Origin: JAVKNF01 sp031537795
GTDB taxonomy: Bacteria > Pseudomonadota > Alphaproteobacteria > Rickettsiales > Deianiraeaceae
DNA: 39,951 bases
Direction of reading: 5' to 3'
Assembly (NCBI GenBank): GCA_031537795.1
Contig: JAVKNF010000030.1
Coordinates: 1-39,951 of the forward strand
Shown here piece by piece: positions 32,343-39,951 of this stretch; the stretch's first letter is position 1, and every line of letters begins with the position of its first letter. The position numbers were made by a program, and so were the translations under genes. Under the pieces are notes generated by a model. It was not told the DNA's origin. It did no database searches and was given only the letters and a program-made list of their open reading frames with translations.

Positions 32343-33464
32343 TTACGCGATATTTAATATTATTAATTCTGATGCAAATTGCCCTATTGTTTTATTTGTT
32401 TTATTTCTAAATTCTTTATTTATTTCTTTTAATTTGGACACTTCTTTTTTGTAATGTTCTTTATTTGAAATAATATTTATTGTATAGTCAACAATATTTT
32501 TAATATTTGCTCTATGTTGTAAGAATTCCTTGATTATTGGTTGATTTTTGAATATATTTATAATGTTAACGTATTTTATACCTATTATAAATTTTGCGAT
32601 AATTGCATTAACCCAAGATGTCTTGTAATAGACTAAAATTGGCACTTCTGATGCTGTGAATTCGAGAGTATTTGTTCCAGATTTTGCAATAGCGAAGTAT
32701 GAAGATGAAATATAATGTTTTTTTAGTTTTTCATCTGTGATAATCTTTATATTTTTAATATCTATAAAATAATTTTGAATTAATTTATAGCTATATTCTG
32801 TTGCTAGCAGACAAAATATTAAATCTTTATTGAAGATTAGTAATTCTTCAATAATTCCTTTAATTAATTTGATGTGACTTTTAATTTCTTGCTCTCTACT
32901 TCCAATTGTTATAGCGATCAGATTTCTATCTTTTTCTTTTTGTGGTTTGAAATGATCAAATGTAAGATTTCCGATATATTCAACCTTTAATTTTGAATCT
33001 TTATAATAAGTTATTTCTTCTGGAAATATACACATTAATAAATTATAAACTTTTTCCATTTCTTTAATTCTGGATTTTCGATATAACCACACAGAAGGAG
33101 AAACTATATGAAATATTTTTTGATTTGGGTTAATTTTTTTTATATATTTTGTAACTTGAATGCAAAAATCATATGAATCAACCGTTATAATTAGATCTGG
33201 TTTTATTTTTAATATTTCCTTTCTTGTGGTTTTTATTCTAGAGAAAATAGTAAAAATATTTTTTATAACATTTGTTATTCCCATCTTTGAAATATCTGAC
33301 ATTGGAAAGATCTCTTTCATTGTGAAATCTCTGGTTGTTTTTTCATTTGTTATACCGTATAATTCAAAAGATAGGTTTGATTTTAGAGTTTCTAAAATTT
33401 CGTACATTATGTTAGCTCCAGATTTTTCACCACAAATTATGAATATTTTTAATTTTTCTTTCAT
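32343..33464 (-). CDS. lpxB: Lipid-A-disaccharide synthase
   Basis: A 373-residue glycosyltransferase (family GT19) that joins UDP-diacylglucosamine and lipid X in the lipid A pathway at the inner membrane. Matches include IFIICGEKSGANIMYEIL at 7-24 (family VAGEASGDxLGAxLI, with Asp changed to Ala), MSDISKMGI (family MxExSVMG), LIITVDSYDFC (family VxIDxPDFN), IFHIVSPSVWLYRKSRI (family IxYVSPSVWAWRxxR), KVEYIGNLTFD (family VxFVGHPLxD), ITIGSREQEI (family LPGSRxxEI) and AKSGTNTLEFTASEVPILVYYK (family AxSGTATLEaxLxxxPMVVxYR). The divergence is strong but the order is intact. Its presence implies at least part of an LPS pathway, which obligate intracellular relatives such as Anaplasma lack. Confidence 0.9.
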   Translation of the reverse strand: MKEKLKIFIICGEKSGANIMYEILETLKSNLSFELYGITNEKTTRDFTMKEIFPMSDISKMGITNVIKNIFTIFSRIKTTRKEILKIKPDLIITVDSYDFCIQVTKYIKKINPNQKIFHIVSPSVWLYRKSRIKEMEKVYNLLMCIFPEEITYYKDSKLKVEYIGNLTFDHFKPQKEKDRNLIAITIGSREQEIKSHIKLIKGIIEELLIFNKDLIFCLLATEYSYKLIQNYFIDIKNIKIITDEKLKKHYISSSYFAIAKSGTNTLEFTASEVPILVYYKTSWVNAIIAKFIIGIKYVNIINIFKNQPIIKEFLQHRANIKNIVDYTINIISNKEHYKKEVSKLKEINKEFRNKTNKTIGQFASELIILNIA

Positions 33465-33485
33465 TTTATACTTGAAATTTAAATA

Positions 33486-33516
33486 TATATAGATATATTA
33501 AGTTATTAATAGTCAA
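33486..33516 (-). promoter_or_regulatory. Possible lpxB promoter
   Basis: On the minus strand TTGACT (33516-33511) is followed after 17-19 bases by A+T hexamers TCTATA or TATATA (33493-33486), 22 bases before the lpxB ATG. The -35 box matches those before rpsO, rpmE and recA. Confidence 0.35.
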
Positions 33517-33527
33517 TTCTTAAAATT

Positions 33528-34073
33528 ATGAAAGAGAAAACAGAAAATAAAATTATAAAAGATGAGATTGTAGACGAAGTATTGGAGAAAGATAATTCTG
33601 ATGAGATAAACTATAAATTAAAATTTGAAGAGAAAGAACAAGAATATAAAGATTTGAAAGATAAATTTTTGAGACTTGCAGCTGATTTTGAAAATACAAA
33701 AAAAAGATATGAAAAGGATTTGAAAGATGCGCATTCATTTTCTATAACAAAATTTGCAAAAGATATTGTTACGATATTAGATCATATTGAAATAGGCATT
33801 AGTCATATTAAAGAAGATTCAAAAATAGAGGAAGTTAAAATAATGCATCAAGGTATGATTTCCATACAAAATGAAATGTTAAAAGTTTTTGAGAAATTTA
33901 AAATAGAGCAAATAAAACCAAAAATTGGAGATAAATTCGACCCAAATTTTCATCAAGCCTTATCGAAAGTTGAGAATAAAGAGTTTTCAGCAGGTTCTGT
34001 TATTTCTATCATTTGTAACGGCTACAAGATAGAAGATAGAATTTTAAAAGAAGCAATGATTGTTGTAAATTAA
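33528..34073 (+). CDS. grpE: Nucleotide exchange factor GrpE
   Basis: A 181-residue co-chaperone that releases ADP from DnaK. The long N-terminal coiled coil (about 25-75, LKFEEKEQEYKDLKDKFLRLAADFENTKKRYEKD) matches the family AELKDKxLRxxAEFENxRKRxxRE, and the C-terminal beta wing ends KFDPNFHQALSKVEN (family xFDPxxHEAVxxV) and GYKIEDRILKEAMIVV (family GYxLxDRVLRPAMVxV). Normal length. The start is the only ATG at the 5' end. dnaK and dnaJ are not adjacent. Confidence 0.95.
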   Translation: MKEKTENKIIKDEIVDEVLEKDNSDEINYKLKFEEKEQEYKDLKDKFLRLAADFENTKKRYEKDLKDAHSFSITKFAKDIVTILDHIEIGISHIKEDSKIEEVKIMHQGMISIQNEMLKVFEKFKIEQIKPKIGDKFDPNFHQALSKVENKEFSAGSVISIICNGYKIEDRILKEAMIVVN

Positions 34074-34086
34074 TAAATAGGAAGAT

Positions 34087-34530
34087 ATGTCAATAAAAGA
34101 TAAATTAAAGAATTATGTAAGTGGTTTAAAAAATAAAGCTTCCATTGCATTGATGCAGAAAATGCTAGAAGGAAAATTAGATAAAGATAAATTAGAGGAA
34201 TTAAATAATATAATTTCTGACGTGTCATCTGGTAAGATAAAAAATATTGCTGATATGCAAGAAAAACTCTCTCAAATTTTGAATTTAAATAAAGAGGAGG
34301 TTGAGAAAGTAATGTCTGATTTTTCAAATCTCTCACAAAATAATAATAACAATACTAATAAAGATTTAAACCAATATATTGATAAGCTAAAAGATATAGA
34401 TGAATTTAAAGTTGATGATTTGATGAATTCTTTTGAAGAGATTCAAGATATAAAAAATATTCAAGATAGAGAAAAGCAATTAGAAGAGATACAAAAGATA
34501 CAAGAGAAGATCAAGAAGAATCTTAAATAG
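34087..34530 (+). CDS. Unrecognised helical protein
   Basis: A 147-residue soluble protein, almost wholly charged and helix-forming, with a run of Asn/Thr (about 83-92, NNNNTNKD) and a C-terminal Gln/Glu/Ile/Lys coiled-coil-like stretch (about 115-147, repeating EEIQDIKNI/QDREKQLEEIQKI). No signal peptide or membrane helix. It has one of the better ribosome binding sites in the window (AGGAAG, 2-8 bases before the ATG) and starts 13 bases after grpE, so it is probably co-transcribed with it. No family recognised. Confidence 0.65.
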   Translation: MSIKDKLKNYVSGLKNKASIALMQKMLEGKLDKDKLEELNNIISDVSSGKIKNIADMQEKLSQILNLNKEEVEKVMSDFSNLSQNNNNNTNKDLNQYIDKLKDIDEFKVDDLMNSFEEIQDIKNIQDREKQLEEIQKIQEKIKKNLK

Positions 34531-34564
34531 AATAGAATGCGCAATTATTGTCAAAATAAAAATT

Positions 34565-35086
34565 ATGTTCTTTGGGTTTGATTTAAAGAATATTGTTATA
34601 TTTGGGATTATATCTTGTATATTTTTTGGGATTATAAGATTAATTTTTAACTTAATAGATTATATTTTATTTAAAAAGATTGCATCGTTAATTATTGAGT
34701 CTATTTTTGAAAATGAAGATGATTCTTCTGGCGATAGACTCAAAAAACCAGTTTTTAATTCAGAAGATGAATGGATGAAAGATAAAAATAGGATTAAAGA
34801 GCAAAAAGAAAAAGAAATAGAAGCTCTTCAAGGAATTAATATTAATCAAAAGATTGAGAAGAAGATTGTAGGTATATCTTTAGAGGGGAAGATAGTTGGA
34901 AAATGGACTCAAAAATATATCAATAAAATGATGCAGAAATGGAAAGATGTCGATATGAACAAGGTGCAGGAAAAAATTTTTAATATGAACCCAGACCGGA
35001 TTACGGACGGTGATTTATTTCGTATTCTGAATATGGAAGCTTTGAAGCAGAAACAAAGAGGATCCTTTGGCAATTTTGAAAGATAA
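34565..35086 (+). CDS. Unrecognised membrane-anchored protein
   Basis: A 173-residue protein with a hydrophobic N-terminal third (two helices at about 9-26 and 28-48), then a charged cytoplasmic-type domain of about 120 residues. The middle part (about 90-125, with KIEKKIVGISLEGKIVGKWTQKYINKMMQKW) and the end (ITDGDLFRILNMEALKQKQRG) look like folded, non-repetitive sequence. No family recognised. It shares a TAATG junction with the following peptidase gene and follows the helical protein by 34 bases, so the three may work together. Confidence 0.6.
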   Translation: MFFGFDLKNIVIFGIISCIFFGIIRLIFNLIDYILFKKIASLIIESIFENEDDSSGDRLKKPVFNSEDEWMKDKNRIKEQKEKEIEALQGININQKIEKKIVGISLEGKIVGKWTQKYINKMMQKWKDVDMNKVQEKIFNMNPDRITDGDLFRILNMEALKQKQRGSFGNFER

Positions 35087-36666
35087 TGAAAGAGAGAATT
35101 AAAGAAATTATATCAAAAATAGATAGAAAACTATTAGAAGAATCAGATTATTTCTATATTCAAAATGGAGCTCCTTTTTTATTGGAAACTCCAGAAAAAG
35201 CATTGAATATATTTTATCAAATAACTGGTTTTGAGACTTCAAATGCTATTTTAATTTTAGATCTAAAAAATAAAAAACATACTATACTTACAGACGGAAG
35301 ATATATTGAAGCAGCAAGAAAATATTTTAATGAACAAAAGAATTTTGATGTTGAGTTATTGGAGAAAGATAAAATAAAGGTAATTTTAAAAGATAAAAAT
35401 ATTTTAATTGTTGAGGATATATCCAGCCTGTCTCTTTATGAAAATTTATTAGAATTTACACGTAATATTCAACTTCTAAATTTTGATAATTTTATTAATT
35501 TGCCAAATTCTAGAAGTTTAACTGAATTTAAAGTTGAATCCTCTGAAGATACAAAGCAAAAAATCAAAAAGATATTTGGAAGATTAAATGAGAAAATTGA
35601 AAATATTTATATTCCAAATTTATATACCGCTTCTTGGCTCTTGAATATCAGATCTCAAGATGAGCCTTCTTGTCAGGTTAATAATAAAATATTAATAAAT
35701 AGAAATAATAGTTTTCGTATATTAAAAGATAGAGAGGATTTAGGTGGAGTTCAGAATCTAAAAATTTCAATAGATAAAACTCAAACAACTTTAGCTGATT
35801 TTAATATATTGAGGGCAAATAAAAATGAAGTAAGTTTTATAGATTTCTCGGAATCTCTTTTTATAATTCAATCAATAAAAACAAAAGAAGAGATAGAAAA
35901 TATAAAAATAGCCCATAAATTACACGGTATAGCTTTTAGAAAGTTAATAAAATTTATTAGAAGATCTTCAAAATTAAATATAAAGATCAATGAAATAGAT
36001 ATTTCAAATAAGATGAAGGAATTTTGTATAAATTCCAAGAAATATCTTTTTAACAGTTTTAAGACAATAGTTGGAATTGAAGAGAATTCTTCTATAGTTC
36101 ATTATAATACAGGGAGTTTTAATAAAGAAATTCATAAAAATTCTGTTATTTTAATTGATGCAGGAGGACAATATAAATACGGGACAACGGATGTCACGAG
36201 AATGATTTTACTAGGTTTATGTTCTGATGATTTTAAATTTCATTATAATTTAGTTTTGAAAGCCCACATTTCTTTAGCTATGACAAAATTTTATAAAAAT
36301 ACAAAGACCAATATATTAGATTTCATTGCAAGAAAGGAAATTTTAAAATATAATCTAGATTATAATCACGGCACGGGGCACGGTGTAGGTTATTGTTTGA
36401 ATGTGCATGAATTTCCTTCTATATCAAAAAATGCAAACTGTATTTTAGAAGCCGGAAATGTTGTTTCTATAGAACCTGGAATTTATATTGAAGGAAAATA
36501 TGGTATAAGAATTGAAAATTTATATCTTGTTAAAGAATGTAAGGACAATAAAAATTTATTAGAATTTGAAAATTTAACAAAAATTCCGATAGATTTATCA
36601 ATTTTACAAAAAGATTTATTTTCAAAAGAAGAGATTCAACGCTTAAAAGATTTGAATTGCAAATAA
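35086..36666 (+). CDS. pepP: M24B Xaa-Pro aminopeptidase
   Basis: Removes N-terminal residues before proline; 526 residues. The N-terminal part (1-255) corresponds to the creatinase-like domains, with TDGRYIEAARKYF typical of the family. The catalytic C-terminal domain carries all five metal ligands in order: Asp358 and Asp369 (IDAGGQYKYGTTDVTRM), His432 (HGTGHGVGYCLNVHE), Glu463 (SIEPGIY) and Glu477 (GIRIEN). The DinB-like spacing of the pita-bread fold is normal. The 526-residue form is slightly shorter than the Rickettsia enzyme and the N-terminal domains are diverged. It shares a TAATG junction with the upstream gene. The symbol is by family resemblance only. Confidence 0.87.
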   Translation: MKERIKEIISKIDRKLLEESDYFYIQNGAPFLLETPEKALNIFYQITGFETSNAILILDLKNKKHTILTDGRYIEAARKYFNEQKNFDVELLEKDKIKVILKDKNILIVEDISSLSLYENLLEFTRNIQLLNFDNFINLPNSRSLTEFKVESSEDTKQKIKKIFGRLNEKIENIYIPNLYTASWLLNIRSQDEPSCQVNNKILINRNNSFRILKDREDLGGVQNLKISIDKTQTTLADFNILRANKNEVSFIDFSESLFIIQSIKTKEEIENIKIAHKLHGIAFRKLIKFIRRSSKLNIKINEIDISNKMKEFCINSKKYLFNSFKTIVGIEENSSIVHYNTGSFNKEIHKNSVILIDAGGQYKYGTTDVTRMILLGLCSDDFKFHYNLVLKAHISLAMTKFYKNTKTNILDFIARKEILKYNLDYNHGTGHGVGYCLNVHEFPSISKNANCILEAGNVVSIEPGIYIEGKYGIRIENLYLVKECKDNKNLLEFENLTKIPIDLSILQKDLFSKEEIQRLKDLNCK

Positions 36667-36698
36667 TTTTAAATTAAAATAATGAATATTTAAAAAAT

Positions 36699-39212
36699 AT
36701 GCAAAAATTTATTATAGATACGCCACCTCCTACTGTTTCAGGGCAATTGCATATGGGACATGTGTTTTCATATTCTCATGCAGATTTTATTGCTCGTTAC
36801 AAGAGAATGAGAGGATATAATGTTATTTATCCGATAGGTTTTGACGATAATGGATTACCAACTGAAAGACTTGTTGAAAAACAAAAAGGTATTCGTGGTT
36901 CAGAGTTTGAAAAGCAAAACAAGAAGAATGAATTTATAAAAGAGTGCGAATCTGTAATTGAAGAAGCTGAAATTGAATTTGAAAAACTTTTTAAAACATT
37001 AGGTTATTCTTATGATTGGAATTTAAAATATCAAACGATTTCAGATTCTTCGGCAAAGATTGCACAGTGGAGTTTTAAAGATCTATTAGATAAAAATTTA
37101 ATTTATCAAGCTTTTGCCCCAGTTTATTGGGATATAATAGACCAAACAGCTCTTGCAAATGCAGACATTGAAGAGCTAGAACAAGATGGATTTGAATCTT
37201 ACTTTAATTTTAAAATTTGCGATAAGAATGGGAATGAAGCAGATGAAATGATTGAAATAATGACAACTCGCCCTGAAATGTTGCCAGCTTGTTTAGCTGT
37301 AATGTATAGCCTTCAACATAAAGACGCAAATAATTTTACAGAAAGATTTGCAAAAGTGCCGTTAACAGATTTAATTGTTCCGTTAATTAAAGACGATACA
37401 ATTTCAATTGAAAAAGGCACAGGCGCAATGATGGTTTGCTCTTACGGGGATTGGCATGATGTGGAATTGATCAAGAAACACAACTTAAAGCCTTTTTCAA
37501 TAGTTAATAAAAACGGCTGGATTAGTAAAAGTGTGATTTGGGGAAGTGATATTTTTTTTGAAGATCCTGAATTCTATTCTGCGGCAGAGAACAACACCGG
37601 AACCGCAAGACAAGTAAATGATTGGTGGAAAACCCCTCAAAAAGCACGCGAAGCAATTATAAAATATTGTGAAGAAAATAGTTTATTTTCACAACCTAAA
37701 ATTGCAATAAAGCAGATAGTTAAGGTTGGAGAAAGATCAAAATATCCTTTAGAGATTATTGAGACAAACCAATTTTACATAAAATTGAAAGATTTTAAAG
37801 AAGATCTTTTATTGATCTCAAAACATATAAGATTTCACCCAGAACATATGAGAAACCGTCTAGAGCAGTGGATAAATGCAATAGACAGAGACTGGTGTAT
37901 AAGCCGCGATAGATTTATGGGCATTGAAATACCGAAGTGCAAGAATTTACAAAAAACAAATCAAGTGTTTGATACTTGGTTCACTTCATCTTGTACCCCA
38001 CAAATTGTTGCAAGATATTTGAATGAAAATTTTGGTGATGGAAAGAAATTTCGCTTACCAATGCAAATGAGAACTCAAGGTCACGAAATTATTAGAACTT
38101 GGGCATTTTATACTATAGTTAAGGCTTATTTTCACGGAATTACAATTGAAGAATTAACAGAAAGACAGCAATTTTTAAATGAAGGAAAAACAATTCAAGA
38201 TTGGTTTAAATATAAAGGTTTCGATAAATTACAGATTATAAAAGAAAGAGGTTTAATTCCCTGGGAAAATATTGTTCTTTCTGGCTGGTGTTTAGCTAGC
38301 GATAAAACTAAAATGAGTAAATCAAAAGGGAATATAATAACTCCTCAAGCTTTAATTGAAGAAAAAGGTGTTGATACAATTCGTTATTGGGCTGGTTGTA
38401 ATCATTTAGGTGTTGATACGCCTTATAATGAAATAAAATTTATAGATGCAAGACGCCTTTTGACAAAACTTGAAAATGCATATAAATTCACTATGCTTAT
38501 AAAAAATAATGCGAATTTGCTTCCAGAAGAATTTTTTAATGTTAATCTAATAATTGAAGAATTTGATAAATGGATTTTATTTAGATTCTTCAAAATGTTA
38601 AAATGTTATGAAAATGAAATGGATAATTTTGAATATGCGAAAGCTAAAGATGTCAGTGAAAGGTTTTTTTGGGAGGATTTCTGTGATAATTATCTCGAAA
38701 TTATTAAAGTTAGGTCTTATGGGCTTGAGGCTTTTATATACAAAGATAAAGAATTGTCAGAACTAGAAAGAATTAAGATTTCAAAAGGGCAAAAATCTAT
38801 AACAATCACTCTTCTAATATTAATTGAAGGGATCTTAAAAGTTTTTGCTCCTTTTTTAATAGAAAAGACGGAAAATTTGTATCAAAATCTTTGTAAAGAA
38901 CTGAAATTAAAAGAAGAATCAATTCACTCTCAAGGGAATTGGGTTAATGAAGATCTATTAATAAAAGAATTTACAAATCTTGAAAATTGTGAAACAATTA
39001 TTAATTTAATTTCATTTGTTAGGGAGCAAAAATCTTATAAAAAGCTTTCAATGAAAGCCGAGGTTATCTTATTAGAAACCAATAAAAATATTGACAAAAA
39101 GCTAGAAAGTGATTTTAGAAACGTGATAAATGGAACAAATGCCACAATTTTAGAAACGGAAAGCGCAGGAAGAATTGAATTTATTGAGCCAAACTCTGAC
39201 ATCAAGAATTAA
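36699..39212 (+). CDS. valS: Valyl-tRNA synthetase, archaeal-type
   Basis: Charges tRNA-Val; 837 residues. The class I motifs are HMGH at 18-21 (in PPPTVSGQLHMGH) and KMSKS at 538-542. The editing (CP1) domain has TTRPEMLPACLAV and the later EKGTGAMMVCSYGD, and both match the archaeal-type ValRS signatures (TTRPELLPACVAV, GTGVVMICTFGD) rather than the bacterial ones. This is the form that Woese and co-workers described in Rickettsia; in this window it agrees with a Rickettsiales affiliation. The anticodon-binding domain follows at about 590-760, and a short C-terminal helical tail ends the protein; the long bacterial coiled-coil arm seems absent. Compared with the neighbours it uses more CGT and CGC arginine codons. 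Confidence 0.95.
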   Translation: MQKFIIDTPPPTVSGQLHMGHVFSYSHADFIARYKRMRGYNVIYPIGFDDNGLPTERLVEKQKGIRGSEFEKQNKKNEFIKECESVIEEAEIEFEKLFKTLGYSYDWNLKYQTISDSSAKIAQWSFKDLLDKNLIYQAFAPVYWDIIDQTALANADIEELEQDGFESYFNFKICDKNGNEADEMIEIMTTRPEMLPACLAVMYSLQHKDANNFTERFAKVPLTDLIVPLIKDDTISIEKGTGAMMVCSYGDWHDVELIKKHNLKPFSIVNKNGWISKSVIWGSDIFFEDPEFYSAAENNTGTARQVNDWWKTPQKAREAIIKYCEENSLFSQPKIAIKQIVKVGERSKYPLEIIETNQFYIKLKDFKEDLLLISKHIRFHPEHMRNRLEQWINAIDRDWCISRDRFMGIEIPKCKNLQKTNQVFDTWFTSSCTPQIVARYLNENFGDGKKFRLPMQMRTQGHEIIRTWAFYTIVKAYFHGITIEELTERQQFLNEGKTIQDWFKYKGFDKLQIIKERGLIPWENIVLSGWCLASDKTKMSKSKGNIITPQALIEEKGVDTIRYWAGCNHLGVDTPYNEIKFIDARRLLTKLENAYKFTMLIKNNANLLPEEFFNVNLIIEEFDKWILFRFFKMLKCYENEMDNFEYAKAKDVSERFFWEDFCDNYLEIIKVRSYGLEAFIYKDKELSELERIKISKGQKSITITLLILIEGILKVFAPFLIEKTENLYQNLCKELKLKEESIHSQGNWVNEDLLIKEFTNLENCETIINLISFVREQKSYKKLSMKAEVILLETNKNIDKKLESDFRNVINGTNATILETESAGRIEFIEPNSDIKN

Positions 39213-39561
39213 ATTCTCGGTCTTCTATATTTAATGGAAATTGAATAATATTACTAAAATTATTATCCTCAGTTTCATTTTTTATTATAAATATCCAATC
39301 TTCAGCTTCTTGAATATTATCCATATTGCCGTTTTTTAATATAAAATTTAAATGATGTTTGATATTTTCTTTCAAAAAATTTAGAGAAATCTTTTCATCT
39401 AAACCTTCATAAATATTAACCTGTTTTGTTATTTTGTTTTTAATAACAAACAAAAGTTTAAACAGCTCTAATTTTTGTTCTGCGTTACCATTTTTTAATA
39501 TAAAATCTAATTCTATATTCATTTCGTCTAGATCGTTTATAGGTTGTATTTTCTGTAACAT
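39202..39561 (-). CDS. Unknown protein with two internal repeats
   Basis: A 119-residue soluble acidic protein. Two repeats of about 30 residues start at about 18 and 71: LDFILKNGNAEQKLELFKLL and LNFILKNGNMDNIQEAEDWI, each followed by a hydrophobic stretch FVIKN/FIIKN and a Thr/Asn-rich end. The repeat is visible in DNA as a shared TTTTTTAATATAAAAT core (39332-39347 and 39492-39506). The protein overlaps the valS end by 11 bases, convergently. No signal peptide, no family recognised. Confidence 0.6.
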   Translation of the reverse strand: MLQKIQPINDLDEMNIELDFILKNGNAEQKLELFKLLFVIKNKITKQVNIYEGLDEKISLNFLKENIKHHLNFILKNGNMDNIQEAEDWIFIIKNETEDNNFSNIIQFPLNIEDREFNS

Positions 39562-39590
39562 ATTAAAATATTAAAAAATATAATAACCTA

Positions 39591-39619
39591 TTGACAATAA
39601 TAAATTATTATCTAATATT
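39591..39619 (+). promoter_or_regulatory. Possible promoter before repeat copy 1
   Basis: TTGACA (39591-39596) followed after 17 bases by AATATT (39614-39619). The -10-like hexamer lies inside the first copy of the 70-bp repeat but the -35 box does not, so the second copy lacks it. Confidence 0.3.
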
Positions 39620-39671
39620 TATATATTATATATAATACTTGTGATTTCTTAAACTATGTCAAGCTTGAATT
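39602..39671. repeat. 70-bp perfect direct repeat, copy 1
   Basis: Identical over 70 bases to 39812-39881, 210 bases away. It contains an A+T palindromic core, TATAAT at 39631-39636, and an ATG at 39656 with the start of a reading frame (Met-Ser-Ser-Leu-Asn). That frame goes on through nine more unrelated codons and stops at 39703. Confidence 0.95.
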
Positions 39672-39703
39672 TACCTTCAATTAATTATAATAATAATTAT
39701 TGA
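39656..39703 (+). pseudogene. Orphan gene start (15 codons) in repeat copy 1
   Basis: The ATG and next four codons are identical to those of the partial regulator gene at 39866. After the repeat ends (39671) the sequence differs and a TGA comes at 39701-39703, so only MSSLN plus ten residues are encoded. It is best seen as the duplicated 5' end of a gene whose body is missing here or elsewhere. Confidence 0.4.
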
Positions 39704-39811
39704 ATGCTCAACAAGCAAAATATCAGTTTTAATTATACTCCCAATCGCCAACTAAAAAAACTAGGCACGCCAATCCAGGTTCTAAAACCTTTTGTTAATA
39801 ATATAAAAAGA

Positions 39812-39881
39812 AAATTATTATCTAATATTTATATATTATATATAATACTTGTGATTTCTTAAACTATGTCAAGCTTGAATT
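39812..39881. repeat. 70-bp perfect direct repeat, copy 2
   Basis: Second copy of the repeat at 39602-39671. The TATAAT is at 39841-39846 and the ATG at 39866-39868. The 140 bases between the copies (39672-39811) hold no recognised gene; a 52-codon frame (39704-39862) crosses into this copy. Confidence 0.95.
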
Positions 39882-39951
39882 ATAAAAAGAATAAACTTGA
39901 GCAATTAAAAGGCTTCTGTGCAGTTGTTGATTGCGGTAGTATAGCTGAAGC
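39866..39951 (+). CDS. Partial LysR-type transcriptional regulator (N-terminus, cut by window edge)
   Basis: From the ATG in repeat copy 2 the frame stays open to the end of the window: Met-Ser-Ser-Leu-Asn, then a Lys-rich linker, then KLEQLKGFCAVVDCGSIAEA. This matches the opening of the LysR winged helix-turn-helix (family LRQLRAFVAVVExGSFxxAA). Only 28 complete codons are in view, so the call is provisional. TATAAT 20 bases before the ATG is a good -10 box. Confidence 0.5.
   Translation, partial: MSSLNYKKNKLEQLKGFCAVVDCGSIAE

Noticed and set aside
39704..39862. 52-codon reading frame between and into the repeats
   Set aside because: It runs into repeat copy 2 and ends just before the ATG of the partial regulator gene; no recognisable domain, so it was not listed as a gene.
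39602..39881. Repeat pair as a CRISPR array
   Set aside because: Only two units, 70 bases each, 210 bases apart, with no palindromic repeat of typical length, no further units and no cas genes; it duplicates a gene start instead.

Overview
The window is a strongly A+T-rich bacterial chromosome segment with the standard code (TGA is a stop, for example at the end of gmk and the transaldolase gene). Gene content points to the Rickettsiales or a close alphaproteobacterial, host-associated lineage. The main markers are a Tim44-domain membrane protein, a C-minus L31, an M16 processing-type peptidase, LpxB, an Mrp-type antiporter C subunit and a ValRS with the archaeal-style sequence signature known from Rickettsia. 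Many proteins (RpoB, MreB, Prs, UvrC, LpxB) are unusually divergent, as in fast-evolving reduced genomes. I cannot name a family or genus from this sequence alone.

Layout: 1-1100 holds the multiply frameshifted remains of an M23 peptidoglycan hydrolase, followed by tRNA-Leu(GAG). From 14273 back to 1274 runs one co-directional minus-strand block: rpsO, rplM, rpsI, ruvX, rplK, rplA, rplJ, rplL, rpoB, rpoC and a divergent PRPP synthetase. 14353-16871 has a half-length UvrC, an MrpC-like protein, a degenerate MreB and tRNA-Tyr. Directly after tRNA-Tyr, 17000-20225 is a three-gene restriction-modification island (adenine methyltransferase with an HTH, a PD-(D/E)XK endonuclease candidate, and a methyltransferase-nuclease fusion). 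20262-23184 has greA, rpmE, an M16 peptidase and an unknown gene split by a frameshift in an 8-base homopolymer.

23305-31604 is a plus-strand run: recA, gmk, a second guanylate-kinase-like gene with a secretion/lipoprotein leader, a CsgG-like lipoprotein, nusA, transaldolase, a Tim44-domain protein, mltA and a PAP2 phosphatase. Several of these genes overlap by 1-4 bases. Facing it are a small lipoprotein, a SEC59/dolichol-kinase-like membrane protein and lpxB on the minus strand. 33528-39212 carries grpE, two unrecognised proteins, an M24 aminopeptidase and valS. The right end (39562-39951) has a perfect 70-bp direct repeat that duplicates a promoter-like region and the first codons of a gene. 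The second copy leads into what looks like a LysR-type regulator cut by the window edge.

Taken together, the window is mostly housekeeping (transcription, translation, DNA repair) with a strong cell-envelope theme (MreB, MltA, lipid phosphatase and kinase, LpxB, lipoproteins). The most unusual items are the leader-bearing guanylate kinase paralogue, the degenerate MreB, the truncated UvrC, the frameshifted gene next to recA, the tRNA-adjacent restriction island and the duplicated gene start at the right end.
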